A stretch of 64,000 nucleotides of DNA from Parabacteroides distasonis (GTDB taxonomy: Bacteria; Bacteroidota; Bacteroidia; Bacteroidales; Tannerellaceae). The DNA is taken from positions 124,001-188,000 of the forward strand of contig JAFBIR010000001.1 of the NCBI GenBank assembly GCA_021531385.1. Direction: 5' to 3'. Of this stretch, positions 16,967 through 25,304 are shown one piece after another. The notes under the pieces are model-generated. The model searched no databases. It had not been told where the DNA came from and saw nothing but the letters and a program-made list of their open reading frames with translations. How positions within the stretch are numbered: position 1 is the stretch's first letter; every line of letters starts with the position of its first letter. The position numbers and the translations under genes are program-made.

Positions 16967-18841
16967 TTATGGCATGATCGCTCCATCTTCTCGAATCAAG
17001 AGGAGGGTGAGGTGAGCGTGGGGGAGAAGGGGCGTGCAAACAGCGGCACAGCGATCCAATACCGCCTGGCAGAACCGGGGTTGGCAAGCCACAGGCAGGA
17101 TCTCCCACAGCTCACGAGCCAAGGTGAGGCGGTCGATAGCCTCCAATGTCTCTGCCGGACAATCGGCCTCAGTCGCTAACGCCTTCAAGAAGTCTCGGTT
17201 CATCACAACCTTTTTGCTATGCGTATCCAACGATCCCTCTGCCAACTTGACCGCTTTGCCCAACATGATACCCATCACGACCTGCTGGAATCCGATCTCG
17301 TTGGCGATGCGTAGGGTCTCGCCGATGAAATTGCCGTAGTGCACAAAGGCTTGCGGAGGCAAATCGGGGAAGCGGGCACGCAAAACACGCTCACTCTTCG
17401 CCCCGGAGTTAATCACCAATGTCTCACAGCCGATGGCCTTCGCCACGTTGGCCTCTTTGCGGATGCTGGCGATAAAGGCATCGGTAGAGAAGGGACGCAC
17501 AATGCCCGAAGTGCCAATGATCGATATACCGCCCTCGACACCTAATTTGGGATTAAAGGTGCGTTTGGCTAATTCCGCACCACCGGGTACGGAGATCGTC
17601 ACGGTCGCCACCGTATCGGGGGAGGGGAGCAAAGGGAGCAGGGCCTCTTGCATCATGCGGCGAGGCGTAGCGTTGATGGCCGGATCACCAATCGGGAGTC
17701 CCAACCCGGGTAGGGTGACGGTGCCGACTCCCTCTCCAGCCCTAAAACGGATGCGTTCGGTAGGGTGCTCCTCTTGATGCAGGGAGACCGTGACACAGAT
17801 AAGCGCATGATTCGTTACGTCTGGGTCATCGCCTGATTCCTTACGGACGCTGGCAAAACCTTCGGCTTTGCCTAATTCCTCACTAAACGAAGTGCCAGAT
17901 TCCTCAATGGGAAGCGTAATCCATTCTCCAGAGGGCAGGGCAATCTCAATTTCGGTCAGTTTTTCTCCAGTCAGTAGGGATTGGAGTGCCGCCTTGGCTG
18001 CCGCTGTGGCGCAACAACCGGTGGTATAGCCACTCTTCAGCGGAAAGAAATCGGGCAACAATCGCTCGATCAGCTTGCGCAGTCCCTCCTCGCCGTACGT
18101 AAAATAGAAGGTTTCCGGCAGGGCCGGACGTTTCACTACATAGACGGGTATGCCCATCGCCTTGGCCGCCTCTACCTTCTCGACAAAGCCGCCTGTAAAG
18201 CCACTCTCCTTGGTCAACAGGGCTATAATTGAGGATTGAGGATTGAGGAATGTGGAATTATTTAAGTCCTCACTCCTCACTCCTAATTCCTCAATGAACG
18301 AAGTGCCTGCTTCCTCCTTAAAGAAAAAAAGATGATCGCTTGGGAATCCCTCTCGCTCGGCGATGCGCAGCGATTCCTCCCGATCGAGGATACGGAACCA
18401 ACTGGGGTGCTTCTCCCAGAAGGGTTTGAGCGGACGGATGGTATTCACACCGCTCAGGGCCAACAGCCGCTCCACCCCGTCTGCCTCCATCTGCCGGATC
18501 GCATCGGCGTAGTTTTCACACCAATGCAACGACGGATCACGAGGGGGATACCTTCGTTCCAAACGAATGACGGGGAGTTGCAACTGTTCGGCTGTCTCGG
18601 CGATGGTCTGATGCAAGGCACTGGCGAAAGGATGCGCCGCGTCAATCAGCAACCGAATCCCGTTGTCCACACAAAATTGGCGCATGGCCGCTACATCCAT
18701 CGCTCCCGTGAGACGGGTGCCGTGCGCACAGACAACCTCCTGCAACGTTCCCTTTGTGGAATAGAAATAGGGTTGGTTCGCCTCGTCAGCGACCCGCACA
18801 GCTGCCCGCCCCTCCGTAGTTCCGCCTAAGATGAGGATCAT
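16967..18841 (-). CDS. Precorrin-6A reductase / cobalt-precorrin-5B C1-methyltransferase fusion (CobK/CbiJ-CbiD)
   Basis: Bifunctional corrin-ring enzyme of 624 residues. The N-terminal about 240 residues are CobK/CbiJ (ILILGGTTEGRAAV start; IDAAHPFA; ALSGVNTIRPL), which reduces the macrocycle with NADPH. The rest is CbiD (LKSGYTTGCCATAAAKAAL; GDDPDVTNHALI; LGVEGGISIIGTSGIVRPFS), which methylates C1 in the anaerobic pathway. Two stretches unlike the families interrupt the domains: EEAGTSFIEELGVRSEDLNN and following residues before ALLTKESGF in the CobK part, and EESGTSFSEELGKAEGF before ASVRKESGDD in CbiD. Both are encoded by related heptad-repeat DNA (18226-18318 and 17871-17907). It is the last gene of the operon, 3 bp after cbiG-cobM. 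Confidence 0.93.
   Translation of the reverse strand: MILILGGTTEGRAAVRVADEANQPYFYSTKGTLQEVVCAHGTRLTGAMDVAAMRQFCVDNGIRLLIDAAHPFASALHQTIAETAEQLQLPVIRLERRYPPRDPSLHWCENYADAIRQMEADGVERLLALSGVNTIRPLKPFWEKHPSWFRILDREESLRIAEREGFPSDHLFFFKEEAGTSFIEELGVRSEDLNNSTFLNPQSSIIALLTKESGFTGGFVEKVEAAKAMGIPVYVVKRPALPETFYFTYGEEGLRKLIERLLPDFFPLKSGYTTGCCATAAAKAALQSLLTGEKLTEIEIALPSGEWITLPIEESGTSFSEELGKAEGFASVRKESGDDPDVTNHALICVTVSLHQEEHPTERIRFRAGEGVGTVTLPGLGLPIGDPAINATPRRMMQEALLPLLPSPDTVATVTISVPGGAELAKRTFNPKLGVEGGISIIGTSGIVRPFSTDAFIASIRKEANVAKAIGCETLVINSGAKSERVLRARFPDLPPQAFVHYGNFIGETLRIANEIGFQQVVMGIMLGKAVKLAEGSLDTHSKKVVMNRDFLKALATEADCPAETLEAIDRLTLARELWEILPVACQPRFCQAVLDRCAAVCTPLLPHAHLTLLLIREDGAIMP
17871..17907 (-). repeat. 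Repeat insert inside the CbiD domain
   Basis: A 35-bp core (17871-17905) is identical at 31 of 35 positions to 18282-18316 in the CobK part of the same gene. Shared words are CCTAATTCCTCA and AACGAAGTGCC on the plus strand. It is read in frame as EESGTSFSEELG. Confidence 0.75.
18226..18318 (-). repeat. Heptad-repeat insert inside the CobK domain
   Basis: On the minus strand heptads of the type ATTAGGA, GTGAGGA, GTGAGGA are followed by oppositely oriented TCCTCAA heptads (three copies), giving an inverted arrangement. The insert stays in frame and encodes roughly 27-30 residues absent from usual CobK proteins. Confidence 0.75.
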
Positions 18842-18844
18842 ACG

Positions 18845-20617
18845 TTATGAACGGAATAGATGTTTGAACTCATGCGCATAGAGGCGGGAGAGGCCTTTTC
18901 GGTTGTCGATGGCATCCCCGACGACCAACAGCGTGGTCAGCGTCAGGTGGTTTTCCTTGACAATCTTAGCCAAGTCTTTCAGCTCACCCCGATAGATCCG
19001 CTCCTCTTTCCAGGTCAGCTTGTAGCAAGCGGCCACGGGGGTAGTAGGCGGATAGGCTTGCAAGAGTTCCGTTTGTACCTGCTCTACGATGCCTGCGCTC
19101 AAATAGATACACATGGTGCTTTGGCTTTGCGCCAGCTTATGCAGCTGCTCCTTTTCCGGCATCGGCGTGCGTCCCTCTCCACGAGTCAAGATGATGGTTT
19201 GCACCTTCTCCGGGATGGTGAACTGCGAGCGTAAAGCCGCTGCTGCCGCCTGGAAGGAGGAGATACCCGGTGTGATGTGGTAATCCATCCCATACTGATC
19301 AAAGTAGTTCATCTGCTCTTGGATCGCCCCATAGATACAGGGGTCGCCCGTGTGGAGACGGACGATGAAGCCGCCTTTATCGTAGTATTCCTTCATCAAG
19401 GCAAACTGTTGCTCCAAATCCAGATCGGCGGAGCTACGCACCATCGCACCCGCCTTGGCGCAGGTGGTCAATGCCTTGGGTACCAAACTGCCGGCGTAGA
19501 GAATCAAATCCGCACGCTCCAGCATCTGTCGCCCACGGATAGAGATTAACTCTGGATCACCCGGTCCGGCACCGACAATCTCGATATGTCCTTGGCGGGC
19601 GGCTTTCCTACCTAAGGCAACGGCAAAGGTATATTCGTTGCCTTTGCCCAACGCCCCTTTCTGCTTGTCGATCAGTAGCGGTCCCCCTTGTGCCGCACGG
19701 ATAGCGGAGGCTTCTGAGACACTGGGGGAATCGGTCACGGCTTCTACCTTGGCCGAGGGGTTGGGCACCTCGATGGTTTTCAGCTCCTCGGCGGAGAAGG
19801 TTTGGAACGGTCGGTGCATCACCTCCGTAGCCAAAGCGTTGAGCATCGGCTCCTCCTTCTTCAGGTCGATGGAGTTGAGGTCTGCGATCGCCTCTGGATA
19901 GAGTCGGTGGGTCTGGAGCGTCTCCTCCAACTGGGCTTGAAAAGCGACCGGATCGCCTTGCATCCCCTTACGGCAGCCTAACCCTACATGCAACACCTTG
20001 GGAATGTAGGTCAAGGTGTTGATCGTAGTCTCATAGCGATAGGGCGTGACAGCGATCAGCAGGGCATAGTCGTTCTGGGGTATCTCCTCGAAGCGATAGT
20101 AGATCTTGACATGGGCAGGGGCGGTACGTTCTAAGTAGTCCGTCCCTTGGTCACGAATGTCAAGCAACAGGGCCGTCGGCTCCTGATTGACAAAAGCAGC
20201 GATGGCTGCGTTGCTGTCAGTCGCTTGCCAGGTCCAATCGAATTGGCGGGGCAAGGTGTCGAGCGCCCACAGTTGGGTGTTGTCGCTTTGCGTGGTGATG
20301 ACCGGCTCCGCACCAAGATAATGCGCCAAGTCACGTGCCAGCTCGTTGGCTCCTCCGATATGGCCGGAGAGTACGGAGATCACGAAGCGGCCGGTGCTGT
20401 CGATGCAGACCACAGCCGGGTCGGTATGTTTGTCGGTGGCAAAAGGTGCAATCGTGCGCACACAAATGCCTAAAGCACCAATGAAGACAAGCTGTTTAGC
20501 CGTCTGGAACGTGCTTCCTGAAAAGTCTTTATATGCGATGAGGGTTGCCGTTGGGTAGGCGGAGGCAATACGCTCCGCTAACGTTTGGCTATGCTTGGAA
20601 ATCGGAATGATAATCAT
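18845..20617 (-). CDS. Cobalt-precorrin 5A hydrolase / precorrin-4 C11-methyltransferase fusion (CbiG-CobM/CbiF)
   Basis: Bifunctional enzyme of 590 residues. Residues about 1-240 are CbiG (FIGALGICVRTIAPF, VVCIDSTGRFVISVLSGHIGGAN, then HVGLGCRKG), which opens the delta-lactone ring and releases acetaldehyde in the anaerobic branch. A linker is followed from about residue 340 by a tetrapyrrole methylase domain of the CobM/CbiF type (IEIVGAGPGDPELISIRGRQML, YAGSL, RLHTGDPCIYGAIQEQM) that methylates C11 with S-adenosylmethionine. It lies 10 bp after cbiET and 3 bp before cobK-cbiD. Confidence 0.94.
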   Translation of the reverse strand: MIIIPISKHSQTLAERIASAYPTATLIAYKDFSGSTFQTAKQLVFIGALGICVRTIAPFATDKHTDPAVVCIDSTGRFVISVLSGHIGGANELARDLAHYLGAEPVITTQSDNTQLWALDTLPRQFDWTWQATDSNAAIAAFVNQEPTALLLDIRDQGTDYLERTAPAHVKIYYRFEEIPQNDYALLIAVTPYRYETTINTLTYIPKVLHVGLGCRKGMQGDPVAFQAQLEETLQTHRLYPEAIADLNSIDLKKEEPMLNALATEVMHRPFQTFSAEELKTIEVPNPSAKVEAVTDSPSVSEASAIRAAQGGPLLIDKQKGALGKGNEYTFAVALGRKAARQGHIEIVGAGPGDPELISIRGRQMLERADLILYAGSLVPKALTTCAKAGAMVRSSADLDLEQQFALMKEYYDKGGFIVRLHTGDPCIYGAIQEQMNYFDQYGMDYHITPGISSFQAAAAALRSQFTIPEKVQTIILTRGEGRTPMPEKEQLHKLAQSQSTMCIYLSAGIVEQVQTELLQAYPPTTPVAACYKLTWKEERIYRGELKDLAKIVKENHLTLTTLLVVGDAIDNRKGLSRLYAHEFKHLFRS

Positions 20618-20627
20618 AACTCGTCAA

Positions 20628-21827
20628 TTAGTTGATTGCTTTAAACAGGGTAATGGGATTAAAGTCATCCAGTGCCATACGGCTCTCCGTCTCGATGTGC
20701 CAGCCCACCCGTTGGATGGCCTCACGGAAAAGCGTTTGACTCGCCTCAGACACGGAGTTGAAGACAATCACGCCCTTCGGGGAGATTCGCTGCGTGACTC
20801 GCTCCACGATCTCGATCAGCTTGCCCCCATGCCCGCCGATAAAGACGGCATCGGGAGCCGCCAAGCTCGTGAGGTCTGCCTCCAAGAAATCGCCGATGTG
20901 CGTCTCGATACCGGGTGTGTGGAAACGACGGACATTCTCTTCCATCAGCTGGCGACCCGCCTCCCGTATCTCAAACGCCTCGATATGCAGATGGGGAAAC
21001 TGGGTCTTTGCCTCGATGGAGACGGAGCCGGTGCAGAAACCGATGTCCCAGAAATGGCTTCGCTCCCGCAGGTCGAGCAGGCTGAGGCTCAAGAGGCGAA
21101 TGGGCATCTTCGTGATCATCTTCTCCCGGCCGTCCAAATGGGCAAAAGCCTTGTCGGGGATGCCAAACAGACGAGGCTTTGGTTGCTCACAGGTCAAGAT
21201 CAGACAGTTTGGTTGCTCACAGTCGAGCTGTGTCGCCTCTTCCAAGGAGCATTGCCGGATGCGTTGCAATGTCCGATTGCCCAGACGCTCGCCAATGGCC
21301 ATCCGATAATTGTCAAAGCCGAAGTCCAAAAGCCGAGTGGCAATGGTTGCGGGAGTATGGACACGATCGGTCAGCACGCCGATCTGCGTGGCCTGTTCGA
21401 TCAACGCCCGATCCAGCCCGTGCCAAGGGCGTCCGGTCAGGGAGACGATACGCATCCCTTGGTAGGGCATGACCAACTGGTGAGCCAATAGTTGCAATGA
21501 GTTGAAGGTGGGATAGAGTTGGATCTCAGCCTCCGGCATCCGGTTGAGGATCGTATTGGCGAACCCGAAGAAGAGCGGATCGCCCGAAGCGAACACCACG
21601 ATCTCCTCTTGCTCATACTCCCGGTAACGGGCGAACACGGCATCGAGTGGCACCTTGATGTCAATCCATTCGTAGGAGGCGGGTAGGAGAGCGGCGACTA
21701 GCTCGTGATGACGCACGCCCCCGGAAAAGACCCGATGAGCGGCGATGACACGCACTAATTCCTCATTCCTCCAGCCGATTTCCTCTTGCTGAGCCGCGTC
21801 GTTGATCCCTATGACAATGAATCTCAT
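20628..21827 (-). CDS. Precorrin-6Y C5,15-methyltransferase (decarboxylating), CbiE-CbiT fusion (CobL)
   Basis: Bifunctional enzyme, 399 residues from the ATG at 21827. That start overlaps the cobJ-cbiC stop (ATGA); a longer frame to 21869 would run into the neighbour. The N-terminal half is a CbiE tetrapyrrole methylase (EIVVFASGDPLFFGFANTIL), the C-terminal half a CbiT methyltransferase (SHFWDIGFCTGSVSIEAKTQFP, DAVFIGGHGGKLIEI). It methylates C5 and C15 and removes the C12 acetate carboxyl. Near the N-terminus, AAQQEEIGWRNEELVRV is encoded by another repeat-like stretch (21755-21785). Confidence 0.94.
   Translation of the reverse strand: MRFIVIGINDAAQQEEIGWRNEELVRVIAAHRVFSGGVRHHELVAALLPASYEWIDIKVPLDAVFARYREYEQEEIVVFASGDPLFFGFANTILNRMPEAEIQLYPTFNSLQLLAHQLVMPYQGMRIVSLTGRPWHGLDRALIEQATQIGVLTDRVHTPATIATRLLDFGFDNYRMAIGERLGNRTLQRIRQCSLEEATQLDCEQPNCLILTCEQPKPRLFGIPDKAFAHLDGREKMITKMPIRLLSLSLLDLRERSHFWDIGFCTGSVSIEAKTQFPHLHIEAFEIREAGRQLMEENVRRFHTPGIETHIGDFLEADLTSLAAPDAVFIGGHGGKLIEIVERVTQRISPKGVIVFNSVSEASQTLFREAIQRVGWHIETESRMALDDFNPITLFKAIN
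21755..21785 (-). repeat. Repeat-like insert near the start of the CbiE domain
   Basis: Plus-strand CTAATTCCTCATTCCTCC, then TTTCCTC, resembles the start of the two repeats in the cobK-cbiD gene and the heptads at 300-334. It is in frame and encodes roughly EEIGWRNEELVR. Confidence 0.5.
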
Positions 21828-23236
21828 ACGTCTCGTCCCGGTTTGAGTTGTTCCGCATCGTTGTAGCAAAGAATGGCATTGACCAACGTTGCCGCCAGGT
21901 TGCTGCCTCCCTTGCGCCCCTCGACAATCAGTTTGGGTACATCGGTGAAGGTCTTCACCATGTATTTAGACTCCTTGACGTGTACGAAACCAACGGGAGC
22001 GGCGATGATACCGGTCGGATGTGCCTTTCCCTTACGCATTAGGTCGCACAGCTCGATCAAAGCTGTCGGCGCATTACCGAAGACGAACAGGGCATCAGGA
22101 TGCTCTTCAACCGCTAAACGAATGCCAGCTTGTGTGCGGGTGATCCCTTTCTCTTTGGCCATTGCGGCTACCCGCTCATCGGAGAGGTAACATTTCACCT
22201 CCACGCCTAAACGGGCCAATGCCCCTTTGCGGATGCCGGAGGCTGCCATGGTCACGTCGGTCACAATCGTACGTAAGGCACCATCTGCCACCTGTTGGTA
22301 AAGGTGGCTAACGGCGTTCGGATCGGCATAGAGAATCTGCTCCATCTCGAAATCGGCCGTCGTGTGGATGGCATGGAGCAACGCCCATTTCTTATCTAAG
22401 GGGATGTTGGGCTGTTTCAGCTCCTTCTCGATGGTACGGAAGCTACGGATCATGATCTCCTGTCCTAAGCCGGTCTCCTTATCGGCCTGCTTCAACTCTC
22501 CGTAATAACCGCGAGGGGTGATCATCCGATCGGCATAGAGGTAGGTCTGTGAGTTGCCAATCAAGATCACTGTGAACATATCCACCGTCTCCGGATCAAA
22601 GTCAGCTAAGGTAGTGCGGGTGATTTGCTGCTCCTCTCTGCCTGCTTGACGCACGAAGCCCACCGGTGTTTGCGGGTCACGAGCCTGCATAAAGATCTCT
22701 TTCAAGCGATGCAGCTGCCAGTAGCGTCCCTCACTCTTGGGATTGTAGATGGCGGTCACGAAATCGGCCTCCGCTGCGGCTTGGATGCGACGCTCGATGC
22801 GCTCCCAAGGGGTCATCAGGTCGGAGAGGGAGATGACACAAAAATCGTGTCCGATGGGTGCGCCCAACAGGGCGGCTGCCTTTTGGAATGCACTGATACC
22901 GGGTAGCACCTCGATCGCTATCTCACTGTCGGTAGCCCGCTTCATTTCATAGATGAGCGGAGCCATACCGTAAATACCGGCATCGCCTGAACTGATCACA
23001 CAGACTGTTTTGCCCTCGTTAGCATAGCCAAAGGCCTGCTCCGCACGGGCTTGCTCTCGCTTCATGCCGGTGTCGATACACTCCGCTCCCGGATGCAGCA
23101 GGTGCGTGATGAACTGGAAATAATATTTATAGCCAATGATGACGTCTGCTTGTTGGATGGCAGCGATGACAGCCGGTGTGATGTCGGCCTCACTGCCCGG
23201 CCCAATACCTGCTACGATGATTTTGCCTGGTTTCAT
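21824..23236 (-). CDS. Precorrin-3B C17-methyltransferase / precorrin-8X methylmutase fusion (CobJ/CbiH-CbiC/CobH)
   Basis: Bifunctional enzyme of 470 residues. The N-terminal 245 or so are CobJ/CbiH (KIIVAGIGPGSEADITPAV, SSGDAGIYGMAPLIYEM), which contracts the ring and methylates C17. The C-terminal part is CbiC/CobH (ALLHAIHTTADFEMEQIL; TDVTMAASGIRKGALARLG; GNAPTALIELCDLM; PVGFVHVKESK; GGSNLAATLVNAIL), which moves a methyl group from C11 to C12. It overlaps btuD upstream and cbiET downstream by 4 bp each. Confidence 0.95.
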   Translation of the reverse strand: MKPGKIIVAGIGPGSEADITPAVIAAIQQADVIIGYKYYFQFITHLLHPGAECIDTGMKREQARAEQAFGYANEGKTVCVISSGDAGIYGMAPLIYEMKRATDSEIAIEVLPGISAFQKAAALLGAPIGHDFCVISLSDLMTPWERIERRIQAAAEADFVTAIYNPKSEGRYWQLHRLKEIFMQARDPQTPVGFVRQAGREEQQITRTTLADFDPETVDMFTVILIGNSQTYLYADRMITPRGYYGELKQADKETGLGQEIMIRSFRTIEKELKQPNIPLDKKWALLHAIHTTADFEMEQILYADPNAVSHLYQQVADGALRTIVTDVTMAASGIRKGALARLGVEVKCYLSDERVAAMAKEKGITRTQAGIRLAVEEHPDALFVFGNAPTALIELCDLMRKGKAHPTGIIAAPVGFVHVKESKYMVKTFTDVPKLIVEGRKGGSNLAATLVNAILCYNDAEQLKPGRDV

Positions 23237-24246
23237 ATCTTGTCTTTTCTTATTCTTTGTATATATGTTATGTATGTTTTCAATAGTTGATCAATGGTTG
23301 AGAAACGTTGTGCGGTTCCATCTGCTTTCGCTAACAAGAAGCTATCTGGCTCCACCGTGACCCGCCATTCCGTCGTCTCATCGGTCACGCATTCGATGCC
23401 GTTTCGTCGCAATGCTTTTTCTACCATCGCACGGCGTTGTCCCTCACCCTCGATCTGAATCTGTTCTGTATATGCGTAAGCGACCTCAAAGATACCTCGT
23501 TCTTCATTAAAATGTACCCCCTTGCGATGGAAAAAGCGACAGAGACTACCGTCTAATGCCAAATCTTCCGGTGTTCCGACGGTCAACCCTTGGTTTTTAT
23601 CCATCAACCAGATGCGATCGGCGATCTGCAAGGCTAACTCCAAGTCGTGGGTGGAGAGGAAGATGGTCTTCTGGGTCTGTCGGCTCAGGCGAAGCAACAG
23701 CTGCATCATCTCGATCTTACTGGGAAAATCGAGGAAGGCGGTTGGCTCGTCGAGGAAGATAATCGGTGTCTCTTGTGCCAGAGCCTTGGCGATCATCACC
23801 TTTTGCCGTTCGCCATCACTCAGGGTATGCACCATGCGGTTCATCAGGTGCTCGATCCCTACCAAGGCAGCGGCTTGATCAACCACCGCCCGGTCTGCTT
23901 TGGAGAGCGTTCCCCAGAAACCGGTGTAGGGACTGCGTCCCAAGCCGATCAGCTCGGGTACCAACATGTTGCGTAGGTCGCATTTCTCGGTCAGTACGAC
24001 ACTGATGAGACGGGCCAACTGCTTGTCCGTATATTGCTCAATCTCCTTGTCCTCAATCACGATCTCGCCGGCCAACTTTTTCTGAAAAGCGGAGAGGGTG
24101 CGGAGCAGGGTCGATTTACCGACACCGTTTGCCCCCAAGAGACAGGTCAGCTCACCCGGATAGATCTCGGCGTTGATGTCGCTCGCCACTATACGGGTAT
24201 GCTTCTTATAGCGATAGCCAATCGATAAATGCGCTATATGTATCAT
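23233..24246 (-). CDS. ABC transporter ATPase, cobalamin/iron-siderophore type (BtuD-like)
   Basis: Cytoplasmic ATPase of the importer formed with the next two upstream genes. It has Walker A LLGANGVGKSTLLRTL, signature LSDGERQKVMIAKALAQ, Walker B PIIFLDEPTAFLDFP and switch STHDLE. At 337 residues it is about 80 longer than the usual 255-residue FecE/BtuD proteins. The C-terminal extension (from FFHRKGVHFNEERGIFEVAY onward) has no motif I recognise. Its place in a B12-riboswitch operon points to corrinoid uptake. Confidence 0.92.
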   Translation of the reverse strand: MIHIAHLSIGYRYKKHTRIVASDINAEIYPGELTCLLGANGVGKSTLLRTLSAFQKKLAGEIVIEDKEIEQYTDKQLARLISVVLTEKCDLRNMLVPELIGLGRSPYTGFWGTLSKADRAVVDQAAALVGIEHLMNRMVHTLSDGERQKVMIAKALAQETPIIFLDEPTAFLDFPSKIEMMQLLLRLSRQTQKTIFLSTHDLELALQIADRIWLMDKNQGLTVGTPEDLALDGSLCRFFHRKGVHFNEERGIFEVAYAYTEQIQIEGEGQRRAMVEKALRRNGIECVTDETTEWRVTVEPDSFLLAKADGTAQRFSTIDQLLKTYITYIQRIRKDKI

Positions 24247-24260
24247 AAAGCTCGTTCTCT

Positions 24261-25298
24261 TTATTCGTTCATTTCTTCTTTCCGTTTACGGAACAACACA
24301 GAGGCGACGACCGGAGCACCGATCAACGCCGTGACAGAGTTAAGCGGCAAAGCCCCCTCAAATCCAGGCATACGAGCGATCAGGTTGCAGGCCAATGCCA
24401 AGGTTGCCCCAATCAACACGGTAGCGGGCATCAGTACCCGATGGTCTGAACTGCGGAAGAGCGTCCGGGCCAAATGGGGCACGGCCAAACCGATAAACAT
24501 GATTGGTCCGCAGTAGGCGGTGACAATCGCCACCAAGATGCCGGCACTCAAGATCACCAACAGACGGGCACGATGGATGTTCAATCCCAGATTGCGGGCG
24601 TAGTTGCTGCCCAACAGCAAAAGGTTCATCGTCTTGATCAACAGGAAGGAGAGGGGTATCAAGAGAGCCATGAGGGTCACGAAAAGTAACATCTGATCGC
24701 CCGACACACGGGCGAAACTGCCCAAGCCCCAGATCACATAGGCTCGAATATCCTCTTCCACACTGAAGAACTTCAATACGCCGATGATGGCGTTGGCCAC
24801 ATAGCCGATCATCACGCCGATGATTAAGAGCGTTACATTGCCCTTCACCTTCGAGGAGACGAACACAATCAAGGCCAACACAGAAAGCGAGCCCAAAATG
24901 GCCGCCAAGGAAAGCGCCACCTCACCCAGATAGCCCAGATGGCTCAAGGCCACGCCTCCTACCGCTCCTGAGAGCAACACCACAAAAGCGACTCCCAAGC
25001 TGGCTCCGGAACTGACACCCAACACAGACGGATCGGCCAACGGATTGCGGAAGACGGTCTGCATCTGGAGACCGCTCACCGAAAGCGCAGCTCCGGCCAC
25101 CAAGGCGGTAAGTGCCTGCGGCACTCGAGATTTCCAAAGAATGTTCTGCCATACCACAGGCTGTTCCTCACTGCCAAACAGTATCTCGCAGATGGCTCTG
25201 AGCGGAATCGGTACGGATCCCAACAGCAAGTTCAGCAGGAAGAAAACGCCCAAGGCAATACTAATCCCAATGAGGAGTGGAACGATCGGTCTATGCAT
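24261..25298 (-). CDS. ABC transporter permease, FecCD/BtuC family
   Basis: Inner-membrane permease, 345 residues, about ten transmembrane segments. It has family hallmarks RVPQALTALVAGAALSVSGLQMQTVFRNPLADPSVLGVSSGA near the N-terminus, and GPIMFIGLAVPHLAR plus LPLNSVTALIGAPVV near the C-terminus. It pairs with the downstream ATPase (14 bp gap) and the upstream binding lipoprotein (6 bp gap). Corrinoid is the likely substrate because of the riboswitch and flanking synthesis genes; iron-siderophore transport cannot be excluded from sequence alone. Confidence 0.92.
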   Translation of the reverse strand: MHRPIVPLLIGISIALGVFFLLNLLLGSVPIPLRAICEILFGSEEQPVVWQNILWKSRVPQALTALVAGAALSVSGLQMQTVFRNPLADPSVLGVSSGASLGVAFVVLLSGAVGGVALSHLGYLGEVALSLAAILGSLSVLALIVFVSSKVKGNVTLLIIGVMIGYVANAIIGVLKFFSVEEDIRAYVIWGLGSFARVSGDQMLLFVTLMALLIPLSFLLIKTMNLLLLGSNYARNLGLNIHRARLLVILSAGILVAIVTAYCGPIMFIGLAVPHLARTLFRSSDHRVLMPATVLIGATLALACNLIARMPGFEGALPLNSVTALIGAPVVASVLFRKRKEEMNE

Positions 25299-25304
25299 GA
25301 AGTA

